Of a DNA stretch of 64,000 nt, positions 22,701 through 36,012 are shown in pieces (position 1 is the stretch's first letter; each line of letters opens with the position of its first letter). The stretch lies in NCBI GenBank assembly GCA_025738555.1, contig JAOVFP010000016.1, positions 1,426,001-1,490,000 on the forward strand. Direction: 5' to 3'. This DNA is from Cyathus striatus (Eukaryota; Basidiomycota; Agaricomycetes; Agaricales; Nidulariaceae). The position numbers and the translations under genes are program-made. The notes beneath the pieces are model-generated. The model was not told the DNA's origin and did no database searches. It saw only the letters and a list, made by a program, of their open reading frames with translations.

Positions 22701-24819
22701 TTTGGAGTCGTTTGCTGTGTTTCCAGTAAGTAGCCCGCGAATTAGCATCATCAGATCGGCCATTGCCAGGAGGTGAATCCATAATTAGACCGACAGAAAG
22801 GTCCCGACGTTGTGCCTTGAGTTCCTGGGCAAACTCAGCATTGGTATAAATTTGAAAGAACAACGAGCCAAAGCCACTCGTTTTATACGCTCCTCCATTC
22901 TTCTTGAACACACTTTCCAGCTTGGTCAGCTCCCGACGTACACGACGACCCGATGACTCCTTGATAATGTTCAGATCTTGCGAAATGGCCACTAAGGAAG
23001 AGCGGATAGGTGCACTGTTAAATGAAAAGTTAGTTGCCGTACGGTAATTAAAAGCCTTAACGTACACAAGCTCTTCACGCAGAAGCCGGAACTGAATATC
23101 CAGATGACGTTCCATCGAGTTTTCGCGCAGGTGATGCGGGGCCTCGGAACGGAAAACTGGTAAATATGGAGGATGTGGGCATAAGAGCTCCGCATTTGTA
23201 GGAGCAATGCGTATATCTGAAATATGGACGAAATCATTATCATGCCGTGGACCGCCTTCACGGAGTTCTCCAGGTGCATCATAAGTCTGAGTGAAACGCA
23301 TAATATCAGCTTCCGCCTGCTGAGCTGCTGTAATACCCGTAGGGCCGGAAGGACGTTTAAGCCTTTCAGCGTGCTCATTTTCACGCTGGACAATATCGAG
23401 TAAACGCTGAACTTCTTCGCGAAGTTGCAAGATCATGGCCCTCCGAACGGAGGACTCTGCAGTTGCGATTCCATCTGCGAAACGAGAACTATTACTGGAG
23501 ACATCTGCAGCCCATACCTCGAACCATTGGACGATATCTTCCACTAGAGTGACAATCTGTGGGTGATTGCGGATCGCATCTTTAAATCTATTGAAGTACC
23601 TGCTTTCGTGGTCAAGTTACATACCGATAATCTTTAAAACAACAAACGTACTGCAGAAGAACCGTGGTTAACGTTTTAAACACGACGACACCGTCGAGAC
23701 TATTCTGAAGCACGGATGTCAGACGCGGAGTCGGATCCTTCCAGGACCTTTGTTCGATCATGCCACCTATGCACTGGCGTAAAACGTCGTGGATGGTCTC
23801 GTAATTATCCTTTACGACTGTGTAAAGATGACTGTGAACTATTGGTAAGTCATAATACGTAGCAGAGAGGATATGACACACTTGATGTTCTTATGCCAAG
23901 TACTTTTTACGACTAAGTTCGAGGCCATGAACTAGGAAAATATTGTTAACAATGTTGACAATGTAGTAGCGACGTGTTAAAACACACTTGAAAGACTGGG
24001 AAGTACCCTCTCTGAAACGATAAAGTGTTGGTGCCGTTCCCGATGCGATGACTTACGGGCTGATATCGCAGGACTTCCCCTAGGCGAATCAGTCCGTCGC
24101 CCTTTGAGTTATGAGTTAGCAAAAGGTGTCTCGACTCTCAAGGCTAACGTACCTTTACTAAGAAATCAAGGAACGACTGAAAGCGATGAGTAAGTAAGCT
24201 ATTATCAACGTCTCATCCACATACCTGTGCATTATCAGAGTTCTGTTCAAGCGAGACACGTTCGTCAGATAACATTAGTGAGAGTAGTAAGACATTGACA
24301 TACCCAACTCTTGTTACGATCACCGATACTAGCCAAGATGCGTACAAAGCCCTGGACCTTCGACGCATTTTCAAACGTATAATTATCCCGAAGGAAAAAT
24401 TTGATGTGGTTATGAGCTTCATGTGGGTTTAGTTGGTGCAGCTGCTCGCTAGCAGCACCCGAGCTCGACACCATCCCTTCCAACGAGAAGAAGTCCGGAT
24501 CTTCCTCAGGCGCTGGTGTAGGCTGTGCACCAGCAGACGCATTGGGCTTACGCTCATGCTTAAACCGACAATCGAACGAGCGATTGCACTTTCCGCTTTC
24601 CCAAAATACAGAGCAGACCTGTCGAGGAGCAGAACTGGGAGTACGATTCGGAGTAGGTGATCTAGTACGATCAAGGGGCTGAGTGCTTCTGGACGAAGCG
24701 TTGGAAGTACGAGTAGTAGACGGGGTGCTGGATCTATCATGAGAAAACTTGCATCGATTGCCGAATCGACACCCCTGTGGGGTAGTAAAGAGCCTGCAAC
24801 GGCCTCTTGGTTCCGCCAT
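16770..24819 (-). CDS. ZNFX1-type SF1 RNA helicase with CCCH, NFX1, RING-like and RZ zinc fingers
   Basis: This is one gene of about 8 kb with many short introns. From the ATG at 24819 it encodes two CCCH fingers (CRLFTTPQGCRFGNRCKFSH and CSVFWESGKCNRSFDCRFKH). A conserved N-terminal domain follows (23600-24200). The SF1 helicase core has Walker A PPGTGK near 22079-22097, VLIVEEAGQ near 20810-20830, GDPQQLRP near 20670-20695, QRRMRPS near 20465-20490, VDIYQGQE near 19885-19910 and RINVALSRAKHG near 19705-19745. Cysteine-rich NFX1 repeats lie at 18600-19400. A RING-like cluster (CIVC, CGHIF, CPTCRGPI) lies at 18240-18510. The last two exons encode an RZ finger (GHFYTCPNGHPYTIGE then CGGAMQTSVCPECGE); the final exon is 16770-16919. 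Known relatives are ZNFX1, S. pombe Hrr1 and Neurospora SAD-3, which act in small-RNA silencing. That role is inferred here. All core helicase motifs look intact. Confidence 0.88.
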
Positions 24820-25673
24820 TTTTTCTGGGTAGGGGATGGCAGAGACAAGAGAGTTATGAGGGGAAAACGAGGACTTCAGATGAGGTTCATATACCCCACC
24901 GACACGCTGTGTCCACGCTTCGACGTGAGAAGATAGCTACGCCCACAATTGACTGGAAATAGACATATGAATGCTATAGTTTCTTTGTGACTAGGTCAAG
25001 GAGCGCCCGCTTTCAATTTGGTTCGTGGTCTTTGTTCCTAAGCTAATTGACGAAACATTGGAACTGGTTCATTAGATGTTGGTTGGACGAGCTGGAGATA
25101 CCATTCCCTTTCTTGTAAAAAGAACTGAGCTCCTCAGATTACATGGTCCGCAGCGTGCTGGCGAGAGTAGGCTTTTGGAGTTCAAGAAGTGAACTGGTTT
25201 GAGTCTGACACTTGGACTTGTGATTGTAAATCGATAACGAATCACGATCGGCCCTTGTTCCAGTTAAAGCATTTTAAGCGCCAGATATACAAAGTAACGC
25301 ATTAATGCAAAATATACGCATAGTGGACCTAATCGTTGAGTGGAAGGACAGAACAAAGGGAGAACATGAACATTGAAACCAAACAGAGCCCAGTTTTTTC
25401 CGACTATCGTCCACGTCGTCGCGGAGTTGGCGGAACGTGGCTGTGTTAAAAATGCAACGATCATGTTACGTAATCGGAAATGACCGCGCACGAGGCCCGC
25501 CGCCCTCTACGCGGTCACGACCCTTCACACAACATTCACCCTGCCAGCTTGTAACGCGACCATGAAATTAAACTCCAGCCTCGCTCCAAACCACCACCGA
25601 CGCGTCAGCTATAACCTAGCGACCGTACACCCCCTGTCACCTCCCCATCTCCTCATCTCCTCAAACCTTCACC
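24820..25673. other. Divergent intergenic region
   Basis: No gene was seen. It separates the divergently transcribed ZNFX1-type gene and the F-box-like gene, and must contain both promoters. A short open frame at 25562 overlaps the probable 5' untranslated region of the latter and shows no coding character. Confidence 0.5.
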
Positions 25674-27106
25674 ATGACCAAACTTACTCCCTCAATCCAG
25701 CGCGAAATCATCGACATACTAGGCACAGACCTGCGCCAACTAAATTTCAATCGCACTACTTCTGTTCTCCCCTCCTCAGAAGCACAGATCCAAAACGACC
25801 TCCGCGAAACCCTTAAAAACATCTCTTTCGTCTCTAAAGAATTCTGCTATTTCGCACGGATATACCTGTTTCAAACAGTCACCGTTGGATACACGAATAG
25901 GTTTCCGAATATCGACGTGGATAGCTTTCTGTTCTTCTATGCCATGCTGCAGAGGAATCTGGGGAATGTAGTTCGATGTGTACGAAACCTAGTCTTCGAT
26001 CAACCCGAGATAGACGATTGGAACGAGGAGGTGAAGGAAGCGTATTACTGTATCTTGGAGCTACTAGGCGACCAACTAAGGATATTCGGATTCCAGTCGC
26101 AGCCGTACTGGCTCGGTAGACAGCTCCCTCCAACTTCAAAACAAAAGCTAGCAATTTTCAACGCTTTCCAGTCGAAATCCCTAACACGGCTATACATATA
26201 CGCAATCAAACTCCCTCTTTCTGTATTCCTCCAGTTCCCTGAATCGCTGAGGCGTCTGGAACTCGTACGAGCGGAGTTGGATGCTCCTAATAGGACAACC
26301 CCGGTGGATGGAGAGCGACTACAGAATGTCCTGAGTCGACTGGAGAGTTTACACATATCTAGGATTAATATCGACCCTTTACTCAAACTTGTGCCGTCTC
26401 CGAGCATTGCCTTTGGTGCGATAAAGACCCTTCGTGTGGAACCGTGGTGGACAGATCAGCTCGAGATGCTGGAAAGGCTTATTCCTGCGTGCTCAAACTC
26501 GCTGGAATGCTTAACGTTGGATTTCACCTATTGGATTACCATGTCAGGTATGTCTTTCTACGCCATAGTCGAAGTACGTACTAACTTTAATTATTAGAGG
26601 AATTCATCGCAGTCGAGCTACGAGGACTGAAAAACAAAATCTCACGATACATCAACTTCAAAAACGCCACGAAACTACGTATCGTCAACATATATCACGC
26701 GGACTTATTCGCTCAATACGCCGGATTGGCACTTCAAACATTTCCCAAGAACGCAAAAGTCGAAGAAATCTACCTCGCTATAATCCACGAGTTCGGGCTG
26801 AACTACAACTCAGACTCAGAACTCGAAGAGGAGGAGAAATTGGAGGACTTGAGGTTCTTACCGGATAGTATGGTCACGGCTCTCGTATCCCCGTCGTTGA
26901 AGTCGCTTAAGAACGTCAAAGTCGAGATTAATATTGGGAAGAAGCTGTTGGAGAGGAATGAGGCGGATCGAGCGAAGATTCATCGGATTGTGTTTGGACA
27001 GTTGGAGAAGAAGGCTGCGAGGAAGAGTTTTAAGTTGGAGATTGGGACTGATATTAAGCAGATGTTGCGTATGGAGGTTTTGGTTAGACGCAGGTCGAGA
27101 GTGTGA
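25674..27106 (+). CDS. F-box-like family protein, paralogue 1
   Basis: There are two exons (25674-26547 and 26598-27106) and 460 residues. The N-terminus (LTPSIQREIIDILG... NISFVSKEFCYFARIYLFQTV) has the spacing of an F-box-like motif, interrupted by a variable insert as is common in Agaricomycetes. The rest is leucine-rich and resembles degenerate LRR-like adaptor regions. The last exon contains an acidic run (SDSELEEEEKLED) and the block FLPDSMVTALVSPSLKSLKNVKVEINI, shared with two further paralogues at 39939-41403 and 42322-43751. These share the same single-intron position (phase 1). The likely role is a substrate adaptor for an SCF ubiquitin ligase. This is inference, and the substrate is unknown. 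Confidence 0.8.
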
Positions 27107-27291
27107 TTGTGTATGTATTTCATTCACTCTAGCTCCTGGATCTGGGTATGTAAGCTCTTCCTTGAATAAGCGCAAAGCGAGGTGATTGAAGTTTAGCTGG
27201 ATGAGGTAGAATCCCACTACAAATACACAAACATTCTGAGTTAGGTAGAGGTGGTATCACCGACAAACGGGTTTTATCTGTACACTTATCC

Positions 27292-30200
27292 TCAGGGCCA
27301 GGCGGTCCCCTGTAAGCGTTCGTAAACAAAACCCATAGTAGTACACCATTCATGCACCTCCGTAGGCATATCACGCGCTCCGAAAAGGGTATACCAAAAC
27401 CATGGGATAAGACACTCCTGCGAGTCACTTTCCATAACTTCTTCGTGATAACACCATAAAGCACTTATTACTGGAAACCGCAGATCTCCCAGCAGAGGGT
27501 GCCTTACGAGAGTGTACGCGAATGGTATCATCACCCGGTCAGTAGCCGTCTTGAATAGCCTCCCTGTAAATTAACCCCTGTCAGTCAGGAAAAAATATAC
27601 GAAGACGTAATAAATGACATACTGTCCATGAGAAGCTGCAATAGAAGGGACTCGTACCCCTTTGTAAATGACTGCTTTCCATGTAGTAAACCGAGAGAAA
27701 TTATCTTCTTTACAACTAATTCTCGTACTTGTGGATGAGTTAATGTATTTAGCCAAAGTTATAATAGCATGACATCTCAAGGTTACTTACTACTCTTGTC
27801 TTTTGACATCGAAGATAATAGTTGGGATGCTGGAAGCTGAAGAATATTGTCTATATCAAGCAGCAACATGAATCCTTCCAGGGATTCCTTAATACGATAG
27901 AGGGAATAACTATCTGGGAGTGAAGGTTAAGAATTAGAGATAGAAGATATGGTTATTTCGTAACGCACCACGATCTACGACTTGGATAAGAAGTTTCAAA
28001 GCCAGCAAACGAACCTCCTCGACCTTGTCATCTAGGACCACCGAAATGATATCTGGGATCGTTAGACGGACGAGTTGAAGGCAATGCTGAGCTGTTGGAA
28101 ACAATATTAAGCACCCATAGAGTGGAATAGTATGTTAAACACGACACGTACTGTATCCCGTATATAAATGAGTAATGAGTGCTATCGCTGTTGCCCGTGA
28201 AAGCCAAGAATTTCTCCGCAGTGTAGGGATTAAATTGCCAGCGACTTTTGGAATGACACTACGATCCTCGTCGCCATCAATACCCTGGAAATCTGTAACA
28301 TTTTGTCGGAATGCTGATGATGTTAGAAATTGGAACACGACGTACATCTCAGAGCAAACCTCAATACAAATTCCATCCCTTTTCTAGTGATGCCTATTGG
28401 CAATACTCCCGGTATCTCAGCTAAAGCAGAATGCAAGATCTTTCTATCTGATATCCTGGTATCAGCGCACAATAATACTAGAAGAAATTTTGTTTTCCAA
28501 ACCTTGGTGGTCATTACTCTGAGTCTCGAATGTCTCCATGATACTCTCAAAGGCGCTTTCGGCCTTGAACTGAATATCTCCCTCCTCAGTCACGATAATT
28601 CTGAGAAGGAGAGCGAGTACTGATTCTATAACAGGGTATGTAAAGTTATCTATTTCAAACAGTAAGCACCTTATGAGAGGAGTATTTTGCAAGTTATCCA
28701 ACCTTTGTATATTGCTGCAACTGATTCAATAACTTGGATAGTAACATGTCGAATAGCAGCGTCTTCTGCGTTTAGTCCTGATTTAATACTGCTTGAAAGG
28801 GCTGTTACCAACGAGGAACGATAGATCAATTGTTCCGATAGCAAGGAAGTAAAAGAACTTGTTTCAACATTGCTGTAGATAAACCAATGGCTATTTTCCA
28901 GGAGATTTAGCAGCGAGATCATTGCAACCATACTGACATCAGGATGAGAGTGTATAGTGGCTTTGACCAGCCTTGGCATGATCTTCAGTTCTGTTATATA
29001 TACCGAAGCAATATATGACAAAGTGTGAGTGAGCGGCTCGTTATTTAGTACATATTAAACAATTGAAGTGACTTTACGTTGATTTGCAGGAAGAACGGCG
29101 AGTAGTTTTACCCACGACAAAACTCTCTTACAGTTGAATTTCGAATTCGTCACCAATATAGAATCCAAATAGTGGAGTGACACATATTTTTCGAATGCTT
29201 CGTATACTTGTATCCCTGTTCAGTAACTGAGGAAAGTGTGAGAATTTCAGTATATACAGAACGTACCATCGCTCTTCGCCAGATATATCAAAGAGTCTAG
29301 AGCCTCGATGCTAATTGCATCGACTTCTTGAGTTGCCATTATAAACAATATTCGTAGTATGTTTTGAAATGATTCTACCACAAATATTTAACAATGAGCT
29401 GGAAGGTAATGAGAGGCTTACTTTTCTGAGCGAATATTCGGAATAATTTTATCCATTCCACACAAACCGCAGAAGGTTCCGTCTTTGGAATAACATTTGA
29501 TAACATTGAAAACATAGAATCTTGCACTTTATCTGAAGGAAGTACAAAATTGAATTTGATATAGTCGTAAGAAATTTTATTAAGCCATCATACGTACCTC
29601 CGCCGTAATTCACTAACGAAGCTAAGACTTTAATTGCAATTACTCGAGTACGTTCACTGTAATTAGAATAGCTAGTGTGGTTTGCGATGCGCCGAAGGGC
29701 GATGAGCGAGAAAAATTGGCGACCTGATGGTGAAGAAATTAACGGATGACTTATTTCGAACATGACAAACATACCCTGTAAGGCTAGTTCCTCGAATTTA
29801 TTTATCCAAATATCGTGAATTCCTTCTCTTCTTTTTGATAAAAGTTCTGGTTTGTTCAGTAGTAAGTGTTGTACTTGCTGCTTAAAATGTTCTGAATAGA
29901 ATAAATTATTGATTGGATGAGCAATAAAATATCCACATACCAGTTTGAGAAAGAGGAACTAGAGCCATCATTGCAGAGGAACACACATCCTCATTATCAT
30001 GGCGTTCCGCAATTTTGCCAATTAACAGTACAGCATTTCTCATTTCTCTCGGGACTTCAGCAAAGTTTAGAACGTCATCGTGATGTATTAGTGTTATTGG
30101 AAGTGCTTACAGTATACTGTCAGGAACCCCAAAACCCTCACGATGGTAATATATTCCTGAATGTTAAAAAAATGGATTCGAGTCCAAGAATTTCAATGAT

Positions 30201-33200
30201 CTCGGATTGTCCATGGACAAATGGTTGTGCTATTGAGTATATCATTAATGCGATGCGTAAATATGACTACAAAGATCCTGAAACAAGTACCTGACAGTTT
30301 ACTTTTTCCCATTAATTTTCGCATTTCCTGTAACACTGGAAGCAATGTTTCTTGAGCCATTATGTGAAAATCATCTGAGAAGTTATATGGTTGATTTAAT
30401 CATGCTAGGAACTAAATTTCTGTATACACACGAAGCTGCTTCAATGATGTTAATAGCTCAAGCCATCGTAGTCCCACAGACCAGTTTAGGTTCAAGTTTT
30501 TCAATGTCAGCTCCAGTGTCGGAGGGGTGATCATGTGTTTCTTGAAGACATGCGCTAGAAGCATATGAGTATAAGTAGTCCATATGAGATATTTCACCTA
30601 CGAGCGTGCGATGCCAATGATGTCAGTAATCGCATGGCTACAACACGAGTCCATTCATCCGGGGTATCACTGAGTGTTCTTTCAATTAGTTTATAAATAC
30701 TGCTCTCATAAATGTCAACTAAATCCACCGCATATAAGTAAAAAGGTATTACATGCAATAGACAGATGCTTACTTCCTATGGGAAGATAACTCAACATCT
30801 TATTCCAACCAGTGTTCAGGAGTAATGACGTTTCTGAACAGATTGCTTTATCAAAAGCCTCGGGAAAGCTTAATTTAACTTGAGGTCCCCATGTAGTGAC
30901 TACTTTCGAAATTAATGGCACATACTACTGCAAGACTACCTTTCCTCCACCCACCGTCATGATTTTTGTAGATATGTTCAAGGGATCTTAATGCTTCAGC
31001 ACGAATATCCGTGCTCAAGCCACCAACTGCCATCTGAAAAAGGGCAGGTATAAAAGAAGTATCTGTGCAAGCTTTGATAACAAAGAGCTGGGCTGATACA
31101 GAGCCCCATTTTAGATCATCAGATTGTAGCTCTGACTCTAAGCGTGCGTGGAAGCATAATTGAATTGCTTTAAACCATTCACCTGATCTAGCGAGTTAAT
31201 GACAGATGTTGGAGAACTAACTAACTTACCATAATCAATCAGAGAAGCCAACTTATCTATCCGATTGCCGTACAAGTAGTGGAAGAGTGGACTTCTGGAA
31301 ATTTGGTAGATTCGTTTCCCCCTCGTGGTAAATGTCATGAGCCATTCCGAAGCAAAGGCACCTAGTCTATCTTCAAAACGATCAGAACTGTCTCTCAAGA
31401 AGTAGAATGCAGGATTAATAATTAAAATATCAATCCATGTCTTGATATTAACTTGAAGAAATTTATCTAAGATATCAGTCAGATTGTTGCCACTCTTCAA
31501 ACAGCATAAATATACAACGGACAACCCATGATAAAACCCAGAGCAATATCAACAAATCTAAAATCAATTCTCCGTGTGAGAAATCGGCTATTAGATGTCA
31601 TCTTCAGTGCCCTCTTTAACTCCTCATAAAATGGGGAATGATATTGCTCTCAGCAAATATAAATGAAAAAATATGACATCGTATTGGAGAGACAGGTCTA
31701 AAATGACATACCATGCATCAGCATTGCTTCCAGCAAGTTTTTACCATTGTAACATATTTCTTTGTTCCCAGAAGTTATAGTTAGCTCCACTATTCGGCTC
31801 ATAGAACTGCTGATGAGTACATGAAAAAAGTCAATATTGGCTAAAGCAGCTAGAATCAGAATGAAGTTGAATAAAGGTAAGGCATAAAGGTGTTGCAGAA
31901 TCACATACCTTTCTTCTTGAGATTTATAAGTGAATTCAAAACATGTGGGATAGATGAAGCAGGCAAGTTGTTTAATCCATTGTTTACAGCCACCACTGTA
32001 CATCTCTTGGTATCTTCTTCTTGATCATGGTATAATCGAAGCAAAAGTTTCATGGACACAGCTCTGACTTCTTCATCCACATCATTTATAGTTAACTCAG
32101 CGACCTGCATTATGTATTCGACAGGAGCCTTCAGTGAATAAGCTGCAGTGTGTTAGTAGCTTCGCCTTTCAGAAAGTAGCTAAATCCTTACTAATATGCG
32201 CCAAATTCAAAATATTCTTGATTGTTTTTATTCCATGAACACGGAAGGATCTTTCTGGATGTGATATCAACAGGAGCAGGCTATCTGGTATGCTCATGTT
32301 CTGACCCTCTGAGAAAAATCAAATATCAATGAATATATCATGCAATTCTTTACCTATCTCACCATAATGTCCTTTCATATTTAGTCCAATTTCATTAGCT
32401 ATTTCAGATTTACACTCTTTAGCTAAGCAGCAGATAGTTCAATCAGTTTAAGGTCACCAAGTAAAAGGTTACGAACCAATTTTTTGGAATAGCCTCACAA
32501 TATATCGATGTCCAAGTACTTTCGCCTGCTCCTGAACTCCCATATCTATACGAGCAACCCATTTACCGGTAAACCCACTGACAGTGGCTAAATATAAATT
32601 AGTCATATCCAACTAAAAAGGTGAAAGAATACCCTTGGCTAGTAACAGCGAAAGAATGTGTGTACTAATGATTTGCATGTTTACTGGTCCTTCAATAAGT
32701 CCTCGGCAAGCGGTCATAAAGTACTTAAATGGAATGGTAGGACCTGCTTTGTGCAACATGGCATCCCATGGTCGTTCGTGGACTTCCTCGTTAGTAAAAT
32801 TACCAAAAGTGTGGTTATCTTCCAACAGGACCCGCTGTAAAAGAAGCAAGACATGCGTTCGAAGACAGAAAGCGAAAGGTCTGATCTCTTCCTGGAATAT
32901 GTCCCACCTCTGAAGGCCTCCGTCCTTTAAAGATTTATTAAGTCCACGATGCAGGGCCTCATTAAGTACTAGATCTTGCTTGGATTCGAAGTGAATAATA
33001 AGATGCATTAAGAATTTGATATGAGAATGTAGTGCTTCATATCGCGTAGCTTTCTTGTAAGCTCCTGAAGTCATGTAGTCATCAAGCTTCCCAAGTGAAC
33101 ACTCCAGAACGAAGGGTTGGCAAAAGTAATCTCGCCATTTGGCATCAAGCATCTCCCACTCAAGCCGATTGAGCTCCAAAAGTGCCTCGTCAACGTATGA

Positions 33201-34386
33201 TGCATGAGTTGGTATGAGCAATTTCTCCATCAAAATCTTTGCCAGCTCTTTGTCTGCCGACTGTATAGCCCACGTATTCGCATTCTTGACTTCTCTATCT
33301 CGATTTCCCGCATTATCAGACCGGACATAAAGCCTTTTGAGTGACACGAGAACCTCGACTACCACAGACTTTAAAAACGATATGTTTCCTCTTTCTTCTT
33401 GACGTTTCTTATTTGCTCGGAAGAAATTGTGTTTGAGGAAAGTGAGTAAATCAGAAAGAGGAGTCCGAAAAGGAAAGGATTGAGGGTTTGCGGTTGCGGT
33501 GATAGAACTAAGTATGTATGCCGCCACTGCAGCCCCAACAAGTACCGTTATTACGATTCCAACTGCCCGATTGGTGCTAAATGTCTGGATAGCAAGTCCA
33601 ATCGCAAATAAGAATGAAGCGATTTGAATAAGGAGGGGTATAACTAAAATAACCCTTTCTAGATGCCAGTTCTCTGCTTGCCTGTCCAAGAGCAGTCGGT
33701 AATATACATCTTGAGCCTTTCCATCAGAAACGGGGGTATAGTTTGTGATCCAAGTTTTCGCCAGGACACCCATCACCGCGCCAAAAATCGTTATAACGAG
33801 GCTACAGAACCATAATCCGCTGATCCATATAGAACTTTCAGAAGTTGGTTGGAGAGAACCGCTTGTTCCATTGCTGACGAAAGAAGCCACGACGCCAGCG
33901 AACAAACCAGCCTGAAAGCAAGCTGCTTATGATAAAGTCTATAATAACCACCAGCATGTCACTTACAAATATTAGAATCGAATCCAACCATGTTTTCCAT
34001 CGCTCTGCACGTTCCTTGGCCACTCTCTCCGCATCTCTCAGATAGTGCGCCCAAATTTTTGCATCTGAATTGAACATTGTTTCAAACCGTGAGCCAGAGG
34101 CAGATGTTATCTCTCCAGATGTTCCAGGTCGTTCTGCAGCACTTGAATCCTTCGATAGATCTTGAATGTATGGTGGCGCATCCTCGAAAGCAAAAGTGTC
34201 CTCAATGTTGCGGTTCCGCCGCCTTAACGGAGCGAACTCGAGGGCCCCAGCCCTCTCGGCATAGTCTCGGTTCATTGCGAACTGTTTAGTTTGTAGTAAT
34301 GAGCAGAGCAAAGAAGAATGTGGTTTGTGAGAAATATGTATACTTACCCCAGTAGTTTCGCCACCGCTGTCTTCGCCGTGTTCCAT
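27292..34386 (-). CDS. DUF6535 membrane module fused to a long ARM/HEAT-type solenoid
   Basis: A short first exon (MEHGEDSGGETTG, ATG at 34386) is spliced to FAMNRDYAERAG. Then follow IWAHYLRDAERVAKERAERW and, after an intron, the DUF6535 region: membrane segments around FAGLFAGVVASFV, WISGLWFCSLVITIFGAVMG, and VILVIPLLIQIASFLFAIGL (33540-33900). The big exon ends near 32630. The junction LLAK|ATVSGFTGKW keeps the frame across the next intron. From 32600 down to 27292 about twenty small exons encode helical repeats with ARM/HEAT texture, such as EVRAVSMKLLLRLYHD and PDVSMVAMISLLNLLENS. The gene ends in RLFKTATDRVM...RLQGTAWP with the stop at 27292-27294. DUF6535 is a fungal domain of unknown function. 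The solenoid suggests a protein-binding platform on a membrane (inference). A two-gene reading is possible, but I found no stop between them. Confidence 0.78.
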
Positions 34387-34660
34387 GATATGGTACTGGT
34401 AGACTAGAGTCACCGTTCCCACCGTCGACCGAGTAAGTAGAGTCCTGTTTAAGACTTACGTAACCGACCAGGCGCCCACATTCGCCCAGGCCCCACACTG
34501 CCGGGCGCCGGTTCCATACGCTCCCTGCTGATATCAGTGATAAGAAGCTGCGAAGCCCTTACATGTTACACCGGACCGTTCTCTTCGCATCCTTAGTTTT
34601 GGACATTAAAAATACAATTATACACGTTACAATCCAATGCATCCCAGTCCACCTCAGAAT

Positions 34661-36012
34661 TCATTTCCTACCCTTCTTAGTTTTATTTTTAGGCCTCTTC
34701 TTGCTCTTGAGTCTACAAACACCTCCAATAACCATTCTCTCCTTCCACTCACCAGGAATAAGCCGTACAACATCCTCAGCATCAATCCGTTCCTCGGGCA
34801 CATACCGAAACATCTTATAAACCAACCTCCGAAACGCATCAACCTCATCCTCACCGAACCCCTTCCTGTCCATGATATTTATACCTACCATCGGAACCAT
34901 CTGATTCGTCAATCGACACCCCCCATTTTCCAGGAAAAATTCCCTACGTTCAGCCCACGCATTCCACCACTTATCTGGAAGCTTCCCAAGGCGCATTACC
35001 ATCATACGAATTATATCTTTCTCTCGCAGAGTGAAATTCGGCTGAAAAGGTCCACGTTTCTTGTTCAGAATCATGTACATGAGGATTCCAAGTGACCAAA
35101 TGTCCGTAGACGAAGCGGGGGAGACGATATCATCGAATATGATTTCGGGACTGCGAAGCAGGATAGGCATTTTAAATTTTAACGGTGGCATCGCGGATTG
35201 GTTAGGTGCGTTGAAAAAGAACGACTCTCCGAAATCACATATTTTGATGTGAACTATGTTGGAAGAGAGACAAGTCCCGATAAGCGTATATGGGCGGTCT
35301 TGATGATGGGCTATCGTTGTAGGATAGTTTGCCGTGGAAGGGACTGGATCATTTTTATTCCAGTATTTGATTGGCTTGATCACTGGTTTTCCATAAATCT
35401 CATCCAGCTCCTTAAGAGATGCTTCTTGAAGTTTGGGAGAGTAGAAAAGCACGTTTCCGAGGTGCAGATCTACACCAGAATATCGATAAATTTTTATGAA
35501 TACAAAAATGAACACATACCACCATGAAAAATCCCGCATTTATGAAGATACGCAACTCCAAGTGCAACCTGTGCCGCCAGCTTCTTCGCTACATCCGGCG
35601 GAAAAAATTCGTCGAAGTTTCTTTCATAAAAAGGTTCAACCTGCGCATTCAAATTTATACCAAGAAGTTCAGTAACAATGCAATGGTGTGTTCCATTCGG
35701 ACTATCAACGATAAACGTGTCGAATATACGGATTACATGGTCTTTACCGATATGAGCGTCCCCTTCCTCTTGCTGCTGTTGAAGATATCGCGAGATGGAA
35801 AGTTCGAAAGACTTGACGGATGAATTTGCAGAGAGCACTTTCATTGATGCAAATCGATTCAGTTGAAGGTCTTCGACTATCCATACTGTGCTGTAGCTTC
35901 CGAAACCTAGCTTGTTGACCACGCGGTAGCGGTCGTTGAATGTATCCCCGATGTAAATGGGATGGAATCCGCCAATGCCGTAGTGCTCTGCGCAGTCGAA
36001 TGGATATGCCAT
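34661..36012 (-). CDS. SRPK-like serine/threonine protein kinase
   Basis: There are two exons (35520-36012 and 34661-35469) and 433 residues, with the ATG at 36012. The glycine loop is LGFGSYSTVW, the ATP-binding lysine lies in SMKVL, and the catalytic loop HGDLHLGN is completed across the intron. The magnesium motif is DFGES, the activation-end block is LRSPEIIF, and DIWSLGILMY follows. All catalytic residues are present, so the kinase is probably active. The large insert between catalytic loop and DFG (LDEIYGKPVIKPIKYWNKND...) is the arrangement seen in SR-protein kinases, which phosphorylate Arg-Ser-rich splicing factors. The C-terminus ends in a basic run (LKSKKRPKNKTKKGRK) that could be nuclear-targeting. 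Agaricomycetes carry many such paralogues, so the substrate is unknown. Confidence 0.87.

Noticed and set aside
29917..30294. 125-codon plus-strand frame
   Set aside because: It lies opposite solenoid exons of the DUF6535 gene that read in frame on the minus strand. There is no domain in the plus-strand frame.
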